Positions 1 to 11,100 of a stretch of DNA of 60,268 nt are shown here, in pieces. Each line of letters opens with the position of its first letter. Positions within the stretch are counted from its first letter, which is position 1. A program made the translations under genes and the position numbers. The notes beneath the pieces were generated by a model, which worked only from the letters and a program-made list of their open reading frames with translations, was not told where the DNA came from and did no database searches. Source of the stretch: Nemertoderma westbladi (lineage: Eukaryota > Xenacoelomorpha > Nemertodermatida > Nemertodermatidae); NCBI GenBank assembly GCA_032718475.1, contig JAUCBJ010008704.1:1-60268 (forward strand). Reading direction: 5' to 3'.

Positions 1-807
1 TTTACAGTTTTGAATCTAATCACATGAAAAAGTTTTTTTATATGATAGATCAAAGATGGGGCAACATAACTATCAGGCGAAATTTTGTGAAAATAATTCT
101 GCACCGCTAGGTGGCGCTGTAAATTTATGCGAATTTTTTAGGTTTGTTATAAATAGTATTAAATTTTATGAACAAAAAATTTCGAAAAGTTGTCTGATTC
201 TTTTATGCAGGGTGGCTATGTAGACACGCACAGAAAATTTCGAATTTTTGAAATAATTAAAATCTATGATAGCTGAGATGATGAAGATCTCAACTATGTA
301 TTTTTCATGTAGGCCTATAATTGAATTATTTTTATATTACTAAATAATTAATTTACATAATAATAAGGCAGTGATTTCGCCAGGCAATTATGTCAAGCAA
401 ATTATTATTGGGCAGTGAGTGAGATAGTTTCATTTACATAATGACAGCAGTCAATGCAGGCTATTAGTCGCCTCAGCCCTAATTAAAACTGTCATGTAGG
501 CCTAACCCTAAGTCAGAGTCTAATAAATTCCGCTAAATTTCATAGATTATGACTTAGGGTTAGCGTTACATGACAATTTTAATTATGGTCGAGGCCTTAC
601 CAACTAACCCTAACCAAAATAATAAACGAACAAAATAACCGCCTGGTTTGTACCCTTTGACTCGTTGTACCCTTTCATGTTCAACCCTTTGACTCGTGGT
701 ACCCATTGACCTAAAGCGATACAATGCTGCAGTGCAGCCAGCAGTGACCACACAACCAGGCTGTCAGGCCGGGACGGTGATTCCAGGATTTCTGAGGCCT
801 AAATAAT
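1..807. other. AT-rich intergenic stretch
   Basis: No coding region is supported here. The only structure I see is the hairpin at 481-584, listed separately. The first 10-bp target duplication of the fold-back element at 818 closes this stretch. Confidence 0.5.
481..584. repeat. 35-bp inverted repeat (hairpin)
   Basis: The arm 481-515 (starting AATTAAAACTGTCATGT and ending CTAACCCTAAGTCA) is matched in reverse complement by 550-584, with about five mismatches clustered near the middle of the arm and a 34-bp loop. It may be the core of a small MITE. I could not define target duplications. Confidence 0.6.
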
Positions 808-817
808 GGTCGGGATT

Positions 818-1740
818 GGTTGTGTACAAAACACAGACCCAAGACCCCAGACCCCCAGGTACAAAACACAGACCCCCCCAGGTACAAAACACAGACCCCC
901 CCAGGTACAAAACACAGACCCCCCAAGTAAAAAACACAGACCCCCCTAATACTACAGGTAGTATGCTTTAATTTAATTTAATCGTACACCCACCGAGATG
1001 GGGAACTAAACTATGCTTAACTATGCTATGCACACTCAGACACTTAGGCGTACTGTATAATGTAGTAATATACAGTAATCACTAATAATGATTTACAATT
1101 GAATGCCAGAATGCCAAAGTGCCTTTAGGGAACTCTTAAGGATTTATACTACAGTTCCCAAAAAGCACTCTGGCATTTTGGCATTTACGCTGGTTGCAAT
1201 TATTTAGGTACCTGGAAAAAATGCCAAAATGCCAAAGTGCCTTTTGGGAACTATTCGTGTGACTTAGCCACACGTGCTATATGCTACAGTGCTATAGCTG
1301 TATAGGCCTAGCACAGTTCCAATCCTTATCCTGTTATCTGGTTATCGTCGCTGTTGACAGGTTGAAGACTGAAAACATATACCGGTTGCCGCTACTGGCA
1401 GACTGGTAGTACCCGACCCGGTACCGACCCGGAAAAGTGTCAACCTGATTACAGGATTATTAGGTCTGTAGGGCCTACTGCTGTAGTACTACTGCACTGA
1501 GCTGAAGTGTGTGTACTAACTAACCACTAACAATGCCAGCTCACGGCTGTATTGTACGGTAGGTAGTCAGGCAGTGTCAAGAGTTACAGCCAGACACCCC
1601 CCCCCCCTCTGTGGGGTCTGTGTTTTGTACCTGGGGGGGTCTGTGTTTTGTACCTGGGGGGGTCTGTGTTTTGTACCTAGGGGGGTCTGTGTTTTGTACC
1701 TGGGGGTCTGGGGTCTTGGGTCTGTGTTTTGTACACAACC
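818..1740. mobile_element. Fold-back element A, tandem-repeat TIRs, 10-bp TSD
   Basis: A 923-bp non-coding element. The two ends are inverted repeats of about 135 bp (818-958 and 1608-1740), both starting GGTTGTGTACAAAACACAGA when read inward. Each arm holds about four units of a 22-23-bp minisatellite made of GTACAAAACACAGA plus a run of C. The element is bracketed by the perfect direct repeat GGTCGGGATT at 808-817 and 1741-1750, which fixes both ends. No transposase is present, so it must have been moved in trans. The 9-11-bp duplication class fits Mutator-like elements; that assignment is inference. Confidence 0.82.
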
Positions 1741-1803
1741 GGTCGGGATTAGTGATTGCGATTTAAAATCATTCCTTAGTGAAGCTGTTGCGCAAATTTG
1801 GTC

Positions 1804-2292
1804 CAGAAAATAGTTGCTGCCGGTGTAACAGGCTGAGATAACTCCCCACCAAATATGACTCCCCAGTCGCCTCTCAGTCTAGGCTGAGATAACTCCCAAA
1901 TATGACTCCCCAGTCCTCTCAGCCTTGGCTGAGATAACTCCCAAATATGACTCCCCAGTCATCTCAGCGTAGTCTGAGAACACTCCACTTTTCTCCCTAG
2001 ATTTCTTAATTAACGGAAAGGAGCACGTTACAGTGGCGGGCTTTTCTAACCAAAACAATAAACGATATCTCAATAACATAGGTTACAGTTTTATTTTTGC
2101 AATATACGAAAATAACACAGGTACGGATATGAATTATAACTCAATTAGGGGTGTCATCTCAGCCTTAAGTGGAGTGTTCTCAGCCTAGGCTGAGACGACT
2201 GAGGAGAGGAGTGTTCTCAGCCTAGGCTGAGATGACTGGGGAGTCATTTTAAGAGGGAGTTATCTCAGCCTTGTACACCGGCAGCAAGATCT
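1804..2292. mobile_element. Fold-back element B, 10-bp TSD
   Basis: A 489-bp non-coding inverted-repeat element lying 53 bp beyond the right duplication of element A. The left arm has TTGCTGCCGGTGTA then CTGAGATAACTCCC; the right arm ends with the reverse complement of the same. Inside the arms the words GACTCCCCAGTC and CTGAGA recur three or more times on the left and in opposite orientation on the right. The perfect 10-bp direct repeat AAATTTGGTC at 1794-1803 and 2293-2302 brackets it. The outermost bases of the two arms align less well than in element A. Confidence 0.7.
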
Positions 2293-2302
2293 AAATTTGG
2301 TC

Positions 2303-2749
2303 ACTATCCTTGGTCAATGAGAAGTTTGCCTTAGCGGTTGAAGTTTTTTTTGACATTATAGTTACATCAATTATAATGTTGATATTAAAACCGTTCGCGA
2401 TGCTTTAAAGGAGATTGTGGGTCATGGTCTTGGAAAATAGTTGGGATATATGGCAATGAATTTGAAGCTTCGCACTGTTTATAATATCTGTGTTCTTCGA
2501 TATTATATCGTATATGAACTAATGAAATAAGAGTACCCGGATACTGGAAAAACGGTGCCTATAGAAAACCGTAAACGGGACCATAATGGAGCATTCCATT
2601 CAAAGGGGCCTTTGTGGTTGGTATCCGGGGATGGGCATGATAAATTGTGCGGGTATCAGAGAACTCAACGTTTCCCTTAGCTATTTACGGATTCCAAGAG
2701 TCGTTCTCGAGAAAATTATTACTACCGGTACTGAGAGTTATGAAGTCAA
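2303..2749. other. Unassigned single-copy-like DNA
   Basis: I see no supported gene. The small frame at 2586-2783 runs into the satellite and has no splice or family signal. Confidence 0.4.
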
Positions 2750-3365
2750 GCCAAGCTTTGACCAAGCTCTAACAATGCTTTGAGCGAGCTCTAACCCAGC
2801 TTTGAACAAGCTCTAACAAAGCTTTGACCAAGCTCTAACAAAGCTTTGATCAAGCTCTAACAAAGCTTTGAACAAGCTCTAACAAGGCTTTGACCAAGCT
2901 CTAACAAAGCTTTGACCGAGCTCTAATCCAACTTTGACCAAGCTCTAACAAAGCTTTAACCAAGGTCTAACAAAGCTTTGACCAAGCTCTAACAAAGCTT
3001 TGACCGAGCTCTAACCCAGCTTTGACCAAGCTCTAACAAAGCTTTGACCAAGCTCTAACAAAGCTTTGACCAAGCTCTAACAAAGCTTTGATCAAGCTCT
3101 TACTGGACCATAAGCTTTAACAAAGCTTTGACCAACACTAACAAAGCTTTGACCAAGGTCTAACAAAGCTTTGACCAAGGTCTAACAAAGCTTTGACCAA
3201 GCTCTAACAAAGCTTTGACCAAGCTCTAACAAAGCTTTGAACAAACTCTAACAAAGCTTTGATCGAGCTCTTACCCAACTCTGACCAAGCTCTAACAAAG
3301 CTTTGAACAAGCCCTAACAAAGCTTTGACCGAGCCCTATTCAAGCTTTGACCATGCTCTAATCAC
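2750..3365. repeat. 22-bp satellite array
   Basis: About 28 tandem units of 22 bp built from CAAAGCTTTGACC followed by AAGCTCTAA. Variants replace ACC with ATC, AAC or the following CAAGCTC with CGAGCTC. It lies just beyond the stop codon of the minus-strand exon at 3447-3641, so it would be 3' UTR or 3' flank of that gene. Confidence 0.9.
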
Positions 3366-3446
3366 TTTTGAGGTAGTGATATTAAAGTTAATGAACTACT
3401 GGTACAATATCTTTGGCCAGTCTCTACAGTAGAATCACATGCCTAA

Positions 3447-3641
3447 TCAAACAAACCCCAATACAAAGAAGTCATCTCTTTGTTTATCCAAATCGTTCAA
3501 TTTTTCATAAGCAAGATAGATCTTATCTTTTATATCTTTAATGACTTCCTTAGCAGCAACTCCAGCAGTGGTCCACAATCGTATAATGTCGTCTATTTCT
3601 GAGACAGACACTAATTGTCGTACTTGAAACCTTTGGAAAAT
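3447..3641 (-). CDS. Terminal coding exon, unidentified helical protein
   Basis: Read on the minus strand, a polypyrimidine stretch ending TTTTCAG is followed directly by 64 open codons and a TGA stop. The peptide begins IFQRFQVRQLVSVSEIDDII, contains an aromatic LWTT and continues as a charged, probably helical segment to the end FFVLGFV. The acceptor plus coding-like composition supports a real last exon. The earlier exons should lie at higher coordinates, but I could not locate them. I do not recognise the family. The pattern of a hydrophobic helix around a tryptophan recalls the C terminus of SFR1-type recombination accessory proteins, but the match is too weak to name. A chance open stretch remains possible. 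Confidence 0.5.
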   Translation of the reverse strand: MFQRFQVRQLVSVSEIDDIIRLWTTAGVAAKEVIKDIKDKIYLAYEKLNDLDKQRDDFFVLGFV

Positions 3642-4264
3642 CTGAAAATTATAAATAACAGTGTAATATTTATATAATAGCAGTTGCTTGGCAGCCTATT
3701 ACAGTAAGTACTGTAGTAGGCCTATTGTTTTTCACTATTTACAATTCTAACTGTTGAGGACACGGACACCAAATCTCCGGATGGAATATTCATAAGAATG
3801 ATACGCCAGGTTCACTGTGTTCACCGTTGGAGGTGTCTCTTTGGTTCCCACAAGCTTGACACTAGAACAAAGCTGCCTCCGCTTTTCAGGACATTATGCT
3901 TTCGCCGTGAGGACCAGCCACAGCATAATCTTGTGCTTTGGCGGCCTCATGGAGAAAATAAGCATAGTGGACAGCCATGGCATTTGTGAGACGCCTCCTA
4001 AAGGACACTGGCCTTAAAGACGTGGATAATCTCGCGAAAGTCATGGGGGGATAGGGAGTTGTGGAGGTGCAACTTTGTTGATAAGCTGACATAGCATTCT
4101 TTAATGCACGCTGCATTGGACTTGCCAATTGTGGATTGCATGGTGGTGACAAAAATAGTTTTATTAAGCCAGCATAGCATCTCAATGTGCAGTTTCAATG
4201 CAGCAGGCCGATTATAGTACAGTAGTTAGTCTCGCCCCACATTTTCCATTCCGACTAAATGACT
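3642..4264. other. Possible transposon remnant
   Basis: The minus strand at about 3886-4198 has two overlapping open frames (99 and 66 codons) of ordinary amino-acid composition but no recognisable domain. They may be the remains of a transposable element frame broken by indels, or upstream exons of the gene at 3447-3641. Neither can be shown from sequence alone. Confidence 0.25.
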
Positions 4265-4520
4265 AAAGCAAAGCAAGCAAACAGTCGGCTGCGGCCGGAG
4301 GCGACCCGAAGGCTCCTCTTTTGATAGCTACTTGTCCTACCCAAGGGTACGGGTGGGTGCTACTTCTTTCCATTATTTTGCTCCGAGTATTTTAACTGGT
4401 ACTGATTTTATTGACCCAGTGGATGAAAGGCTGAGCTGAGTTGACCCTGGCACTTGGCAGGGCTGAACCTACGACCAATAGATTGCAGGCCCGGCGCTCA
4501 ACCAACTGAGTTTGGCTCGG
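4265..4520 (-). mobile_element. tRNA-derived SINE
   Basis: On the minus strand from 4520 downward the sequence resembles tRNA-Ala(TGC): an A-box-like AACTCAGTTGGTTGAGCG, an anticodon arm containing CCTGCAATC, and a B-box-like GTAGGTTCAGCCC that lacks one base of the consensus. It is followed by about 180 bp of unrelated body toward 4265. The missing T-loop base and the attached body argue for a SINE rather than a working tRNA gene. The downstream end is approximate. Confidence 0.65.
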
Positions 4521-4616
4521 AGAAAATAAAAAAAGAAAGGAAACCACAAAACTTCTATTTTTCATTCTTCCTTAGGCATCATTATAATTAAATGTGAACT
4601 AAGTGCCTGAACCAAG

Positions 4617-5551
4617 GGTGCATGTAAAGCGCGGACTGCGGACTACGGACTGCGGATTGCCAAAATCCACACGGTCAATTTGAATTATCGACTTCCAAAC
4701 TAAGAATCCGTTCTTTGTTGTCTGGACAAATGGCGGACTGAAGCCGGTAAATTGTAACCTGATTGACTCATCATTTACATAGACTGAAAGGGATCTTAAA
4801 GAATGAATCAGCCCATTGCAGCATTGGTTTTTAAATGTTTACCATTGTGCAACACTGTAATACAGGAAATAATTATCCTATACAATAATTACGTGGACTG
4901 TTGATTAAGGGACTACTATGTACTAGCGGCGAACCTATACCTACTGAGGACTACAGTACTGGCGAACCTATACCTCTACTGTAAATACAGTAGTAATCAG
5001 GTATTAATTTCCTAAACTTTCACATCAAGGCAATCTCATCTTACGTAAGCCTGGATGTATTATAGTAAGTTTAGTTTTGGACGTTTAATAATAGGCCTAC
5101 TACACGTGCAATACGGGTGCCATCGATTACGTTTACTTATTATACTTAGTTTTAGTTTGAATTAATCGAAAACTTCAACCGGCTGACCAGTAGCCGGTAG
5201 GCCAATAGTACATGCCTGCTGACGGCAGCTTAATTGATACCGCACCGGTAGTCCTACTTAATTACTTACAGTATAATTATACTGTAGCAATGTTGGAATA
5301 TTGTTTGTGTTTCCATCTCTATGTGTCACAATGAAAACATTTAAGCCAATAAGAGGATTCAGGAAAGTTCCCTTTGGGCCTATGTAAATGATTGAGCCAA
5401 TCAGGTTACAATTGTCTGGCTTCAGTCTGTCAGTCCGCCGTTTGTCCAGACAACAAAGAGCGGATTCTTACATTATAATGCTATAATTCAAATTGACCGC
5501 GCATATTTGGGCTTTTAATTGACAATCCGCAGTCCGCTCTTTACATGCACC
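4617..5551. mobile_element. Fold-back element C, 9-11-bp TSD
   Basis: A 935-bp non-coding element with inverted arms of about 215 bp (4617-4830 and 5335-5551). Both arms start GGTGCATGTAAAG and then CGGACTGCGGA, and both later contain CTTTGTTGTCTGGACAAA and ATTGTAACCTGATTG. The direct repeat CCTGAACCAAG flanks it at 4606-4616 and 5552-5562. Because the element itself starts with G and ends with C, the duplication may be 9 to 11 bp. Left-arm CGGACT words are repeated in tandem. No coding capacity. Confidence 0.75.
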
Positions 5552-5562
5552 CCTGAACCAAG

Positions 5563-6666
5563 GCCATCTAAACTTATTTTGATGGCCTTGGCCTGAACTA
5601 AGTACTGGTAGCGGTACTGGCTGACTAGCTGTACCTGGCTGCCGGGGAATGGCACCCATGCTGCAAACCACCACTGAACCGCGCACAACGCCTGCGCACA
5701 ATTTTTCACCCGCGCAATATTGGACAATGCGCATGCACCGAAAAAAAACACGCACATGGCACACCACATTTTAACAAAAAAAAAACGCATTTTAACGAAA
5801 AACATATGCGAGCAAAGCGAGCAAAATTTTTTCATTAACAATTTAAAATGAAAAAGATACGCGAGCAAAACTCAAAGTGAGCGAAATTTCTGAATTTAGA
5901 CATTTGGGCAATCTGACAATGCAAAATGCAAAGAAACGCGAGCGAAGCGGGCGAAATTTTTTGTGGCGAATTATTTTTTTCACTTTGCATGCATGAAAAA
6001 CTTTTTTACACCTCATCTGCCTGTCCGCGCACTTTATCGCTTTTGATATTTTGCACAGATTAGGCCTACTGCGCACTTTTGTTGTCTTTCACATAATTTC
6101 GCGCACTTTTATTTCAATTCCGCGCGCTTTTACCGCGCACTATTTCAAATACGCGCACAACGCGTTGCGATTTTTGCACTTCATTTGTAGCTTGTAGCCT
6201 GGAATGGCACTAGGCCTACTGCAGTACTCAGTCAGTACCGGTACTGCCGGACTGCAGCTGATGCATTTCTACGTGGCAGCTTGGACGGTCCGACGCCCGA
6301 CAGTAGATTTTCTTTGGCGCACCTCCAGACCTCAATTTATAGTACATCGTATGATGTACTGATGTATGGCATTATGGACTGATGGCTGTACAGCTGTATG
6401 AGCCCTATGAGGCACTACAGCACTACGGTCTGACGGTAGGCCTATCGTCTATCTAGCTACCGTTATCTCTAACTGTCTATAAATAATCACACTATTAAGA
6501 TGTAGGCCAATCTGTCTGTGTATCAAGAAAACATGCCACTGTTGACTGTAACCCGTTCCTTTCCTTAAATTTATAGGCCTAATTGACATTGCTGCAATGT
6601 AGATCTGTACATTATCCGAGCTCGAGATTAAGATATTAGGCTAATTCTTAGAGATGTGATTTTAGT
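5563..6666. repeat. GCGAGC / CGCGCAC-rich low-complexity stretch
   Basis: From about 5680 to 6170 the plus strand is full of degenerate words such as GCGAGCAAAGCGAGC and CGCGCACTTTT separated by A- or T-runs. The small minus-strand frames here are by-products of that composition. From 6180 to 6666 I see nothing specific. Confidence 0.5.
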
Positions 6667-7659
6667 CGAGTCAATCTAGCAAAAAACCCATAAGTATTTC
6701 GCAATCAATCCGAACCACATATTTTGGATTCTATATTACCTTATAAATGACCAAAAAATGTCTACAAAATTTTATTTTGCGGATCATATGTTTATTCATG
6801 GAAATTCTGCATAAATTTGCATAACACAGGCCAAACAAAAGGAACAGTAGGGAAAAGTAAGTAGCAAATTGGTGATGTTCCAGAGTAATTTAATTAATTT
6901 CACAATAAGCTGTGATTCAATGGGAAATTAGTAATGTTTGCACTGGCGTGTTACACATTAATTGCTATATCTCAGTAACTAGAAGTCGTATCAAATTTTT
7001 AAATATATCAAAAACTTCACGATATATTAAGCTAACTGTTGTAAAATAATTATACAATTCCACTGCAAGGAAATTTCATAATTTCCATTAATGTTAGTGA
7101 AGATTTTTCACATACTTAAATCAGTAAATTGTGATTGCTCTATTGATTTAAGGTGTAATTTATTTATTTGTTTTAGTTTGAAAACCACAATAGTTTATCA
7201 TATAACAAATAAATTTTTTGGGGATAAGGGTTTTTGATGTCGATAAATCCGATGGGCGAGGTTACATCCACCCGTTTAGTAGAGAAGTTGCGTATATAAG
7301 CTCCCTATATTGTACCAGCAAAATTGGTATTAAAAATGGTTAAATTATTAGACAAATTTCCGTTGCTCTGGAAACTAAATTGGTAACTATATAGAAGTGC
7401 ATACATCTGTCAAGCGATAGTCATTAGAGTAAAGTTTGTCTGTACCAAATTTGGAGAAAATCCCACCAATAGACCCCTTGTTGCTATGTAAAATCCATGT
7501 TGCTAAGGAAAGAAACAGGTAATTGAAGGTGATCCGCATTATATATTTTTATAGACTGTTTTGGGGGTATTAACAAGGTAATGTAGAATAAAAAAATATG
7601 GTTTGGATGAATTGCGAATTTGTTATGGGTTGACCCCCTTTTTCGGCTAGATTGACTCG
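6667..7659. mobile_element. Fold-back element F, degenerate
   Basis: Inverted arms of about 130 bp. The left arm begins CGAGTCAATCTAGC near 6667 and the right arm ends with its reverse complement at about 7659. Both arms then share ACCCATAA, TTCGCAAT, a long AT-rich stretch and ATGCGGATCA-type sequence with several mismatches. No clean target duplication is visible, so it is probably older than elements A to C. Confidence 0.55.
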
Positions 7660-8153
7660 CCTATTGTGTCAACAACCCCCCCCCCCTGCCCCATGCAGCC
7701 CTGCCCCTTGTATGCTTGTCTCGAACTACAGAATTAACTACACGCAATTTAAAGCTCATTTTTGAATATTTTGTGTTGAATATTATTTAAATATGAATAT
7801 TTTTTGAATATATTATTTTATTATGAGCTGAGCTAAGTTGAGTTGAATATCGAAATATATTTTTTGGACCACCACGCATTACAGGTCTATTATTCACCGC
7901 CGGCAGCCAAGCCAAGCAAGCTGGTACCTTTACCTTTCAGCCTTTATAGTACTGTAGTCTGGTAGTAGGCATAGGTGCCCACCCCCCCCCCCCCCCCCCC
8001 CCCCCTCCCCCCACCCGCCCTATTCTGATTCTTATCCCACCCTAGACCTTACTGCCTTACCGAACGTTTGTAACATAGGCCATCAATATGTGATCTAACA
8101 TTCTTTTATATGGCCTCACATTATGTCGTGGTGTTCAATACTACCGTTATATA
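7660..8153. other. Upstream region of the BTB gene with a C24 tract
   Basis: Contains an uninterrupted run of 24 C at 7982-8005 followed by further C-rich sequence, and otherwise AT-rich DNA. It should contain the 5' UTR and promoter of the gene starting at 8154, but no core promoter element can be assigned with confidence. Confidence 0.45.
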
Positions 8154-11100
8154 ATGGGATGTTATCGAGCTAAAGATGAATCATCAAATGCGCTAGAGAA
8201 AAAGATTGCTAAAGAGCAAGAAAAACTCAAACTGATATTTATTCAACAATTACGAACAGATTTAAGAAACATGCTTGATCTCGGAAATCTCACTGATCTC
8301 AATTTTATTATCGATGGGAAGTCTTTTAAGGCTCATTACACGATACTAAAAATACGAGCGCCAGAATTTTGTGACGATTTCATACCGGATAGCAATCCTA
8401 GCGGGAACATAAACTTAGACTACATTGATCACAACGATTTTGAGAAGTTTTTGGTTTCTGTTTATACATTCGATGATTTAAGGTGGTGTCGCAAAAAAAT
8501 ACGGGAATGGATTATATTGAAGGAATCGGCCCAAGATCAGCCAGCCTCCGAGTGCGGCCAACGTGGAGATGAATCTGATGCTGCTATTGTTCCTCCTAAT
8601 GATATTACCGAAATTACCAGCGATGGTCTGAAAGTTATTATTAGTACAGATAATGAACAACACAATAGGTCTCATAGTTTAGTTTTGGACCACATTAACG
8701 AATGTAACCAACTCGAAACCACAGATGACGATTCGAAATTGTCAGTCGAGATTGAAGAATCATCTATGCCGGGTACCGATACTCAAAATCATTCGAATGG
8801 AGAATTTCAAGAAAATGCTGTTCCATTGTGTCCGATAAATAATCTCCTTACTGCTACGATGGCGGATACCGAAAGCAGTCACTATGTTAGCTGTTCGGAC
8901 CCGGATAGTCTGGACTGCAGTTTTGAAGGGGAAAATAATTTCGGTGCCGAAGATTTGGATGAAATTTATAGAAGCAAATGTGGCGATGTTTATACAAATA
9001 CGAAGAACGCGACTACAGTAACCACTGTGGAAGGTGGTAGTAATGTTATATTTCCTCTACAAGATATCCCAATGGTTGATGATATTAGAGCTACTGATGA
9101 TGTTCCTACTGCCGCTGATCATTCAGATCAAGTAGCACCTCCAGTTACTGATCCCCCGGGACTCGATCTAATAAACGACAATGTCCTCCCGAACTATCTA
9201 GACTCATCGACTCCCAATGCGATACCCCAACTCAAAGCCGCCTCCCCTCTGACCCCTCAGCCGCCTCATTACCCCCCGGAAATCATCGCAGCTGCTACGC
9301 AACACCTAATCGCTCAGCAAATGATCTCAACCCAACAGTTGATACAACAGCAGATGCTGTTCAATCAGACGATGTTGAATAGGATATCTATGGGTGATGG
9401 GCAGTCGAATGGGGGGAATCCAGTGGCCGGATCGGAGTTGGCGGCTACCTGGGAAAGTCAACAACAAAGCGAAACCTCAGCAGACATCGAGCAGGATGAA
9501 CCGGCCGATGTTTTAGAAACTCTAGATCAAGATGAGTTTGAGGAACTTGCCGACGATGTAGCAGCCTACGAGGATGAGAAACCTAGACTGCCCAGCCCTG
9601 TTTGCTTCTACATCGACTTTAAGAATGACAAGAGCTCGGACGCAACCAAACTGGAGAAATCCGATGTAGAGAAAGTTTATCCGACCCAAAAAGCTTATCC
9701 GTTGGGACAGAAACATTCGAGTTCTGCGAGGAATCTATCGATGAGTTCCGCTGCTTTGGGTCGGTCGACTAGTCAGGTCGACGACTTCTCTACGGGAGAC
9801 TCCAACTTATCCGGGGATTTGCTCTCCCTATATACCTCGCAATCCGGCTGCGACTGTCAACTAATAATCGAAGGGAAATCCATCGGGGCTCATAAATTTA
9901 TACTGAGCGGACGATCGACTTATTTCGCGGGTTTGTTAGAGAAATCTTCGGAGATTTCGTTGGATATTTCCCACACCGAGGCCGATTTCCTTTTGAGGTT
10001 TATTTACGGGGCTTGTGCGGATATTCCTCGAGGATTCTCTATATCTGATCTTTTCGATTTGTCCGAAACTTTCCTTATTCCTGGTATTAATGATTTAGCT
10101 CAACATGAAATAAAGAAGATTTGTTTTCATTTCTTTCACACGCCGTGTCCCCAATGTTTAGCTACATTCGCCGACGGATTGAAACTTTGTTTGCAATACA
10201 ATTGCGAATCGCTTGTGAATGTCGCACTCAAATGGATGTCGAAACACTTTGTAAAGTTTTTGTCTTCCCACGCCTTTCACTTGATGCCTCAAGAAATACA
10301 GGATGAATACTTTGTAGTTGTCAGTGATGATGTTAATTGTGAAAATGTGTTGCAATATTTACTTAAATGTGAAAAGTTGGTTGTCAGTTGCCCGAAGGTA
10401 AAGTGGTCGCCGCAAATCCGTTCAGTTGGAAGAAAATTGGTAGGAAAGTGTATTCAGCTTATAATTGATAACTTCGCAAGTTATTCTTCCAGTGATAACT
10501 TTGTTATCTTACTTGAGGGTCAGACTTGGTCCGACGATATTATTGAGCAACTGTGTGAAACATTAACATCAAACGTAGGGCGCGATTCGGTTGTCGCTAT
10601 TTTTAATGCTCTGATATGTTTGGAAGATGGTGAAAAATTACCAGTTGACTGCTCAGAAAAATCTATAAATAGTCTACATAACGTGCGCGAAAGGTGTTTG
10701 CATTATTTAATTCGTAATGTTAATACTATTATTCACCATTCGTCATGGATTAATCTCCCTAAATCGTATCAGGATAAAATAAAAAGTGATGCGGTGTTTG
10801 TGGACGAAACAGCTGTGAAGCGAAGTAAAAAGCCGCCAGTACTATCCAGTTCAAGTAAAGAGACCAGCAAGAAAAGAGACAACATTGGAACCCAAAGTCC
10901 AAAATCGACCAGGGCCGAAAAGTCGCTTAAGCCACCTCAAGGTAAATCAAAAGATTCCACTAATTTAACATTTGTAAAATATGATGAGGATACTAGCAAT
11001 GCTGATGTTGTAAAACCTACTAAGAATACGTTGGATGCCTGTATTAGAAAAGGTGAGGCAAATAAGGATATTGAAAGTGATAACCCTAAGGTGAAAGTCT

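Noticed and set aside
711-1813. Frames with repeated VCVLYLGGSVFCTWG at 711-926 (minus) and 1574-1813 (plus)
   Set aside because: They are mirror-image readings of the minisatellite arms of fold-back element A.
4447-4520. Possible tRNA-Ala gene
   Set aside because: The T-loop lacks a consensus base, the acceptor stem does not close and a SINE body follows, so it is scored as a SINE.
5468-6076. Overlapping minus-strand frames of 77-117 codons
   Set aside because: Biased composition from GCGAGC and CGCGCAC words and part of element C; no domain or splice support.
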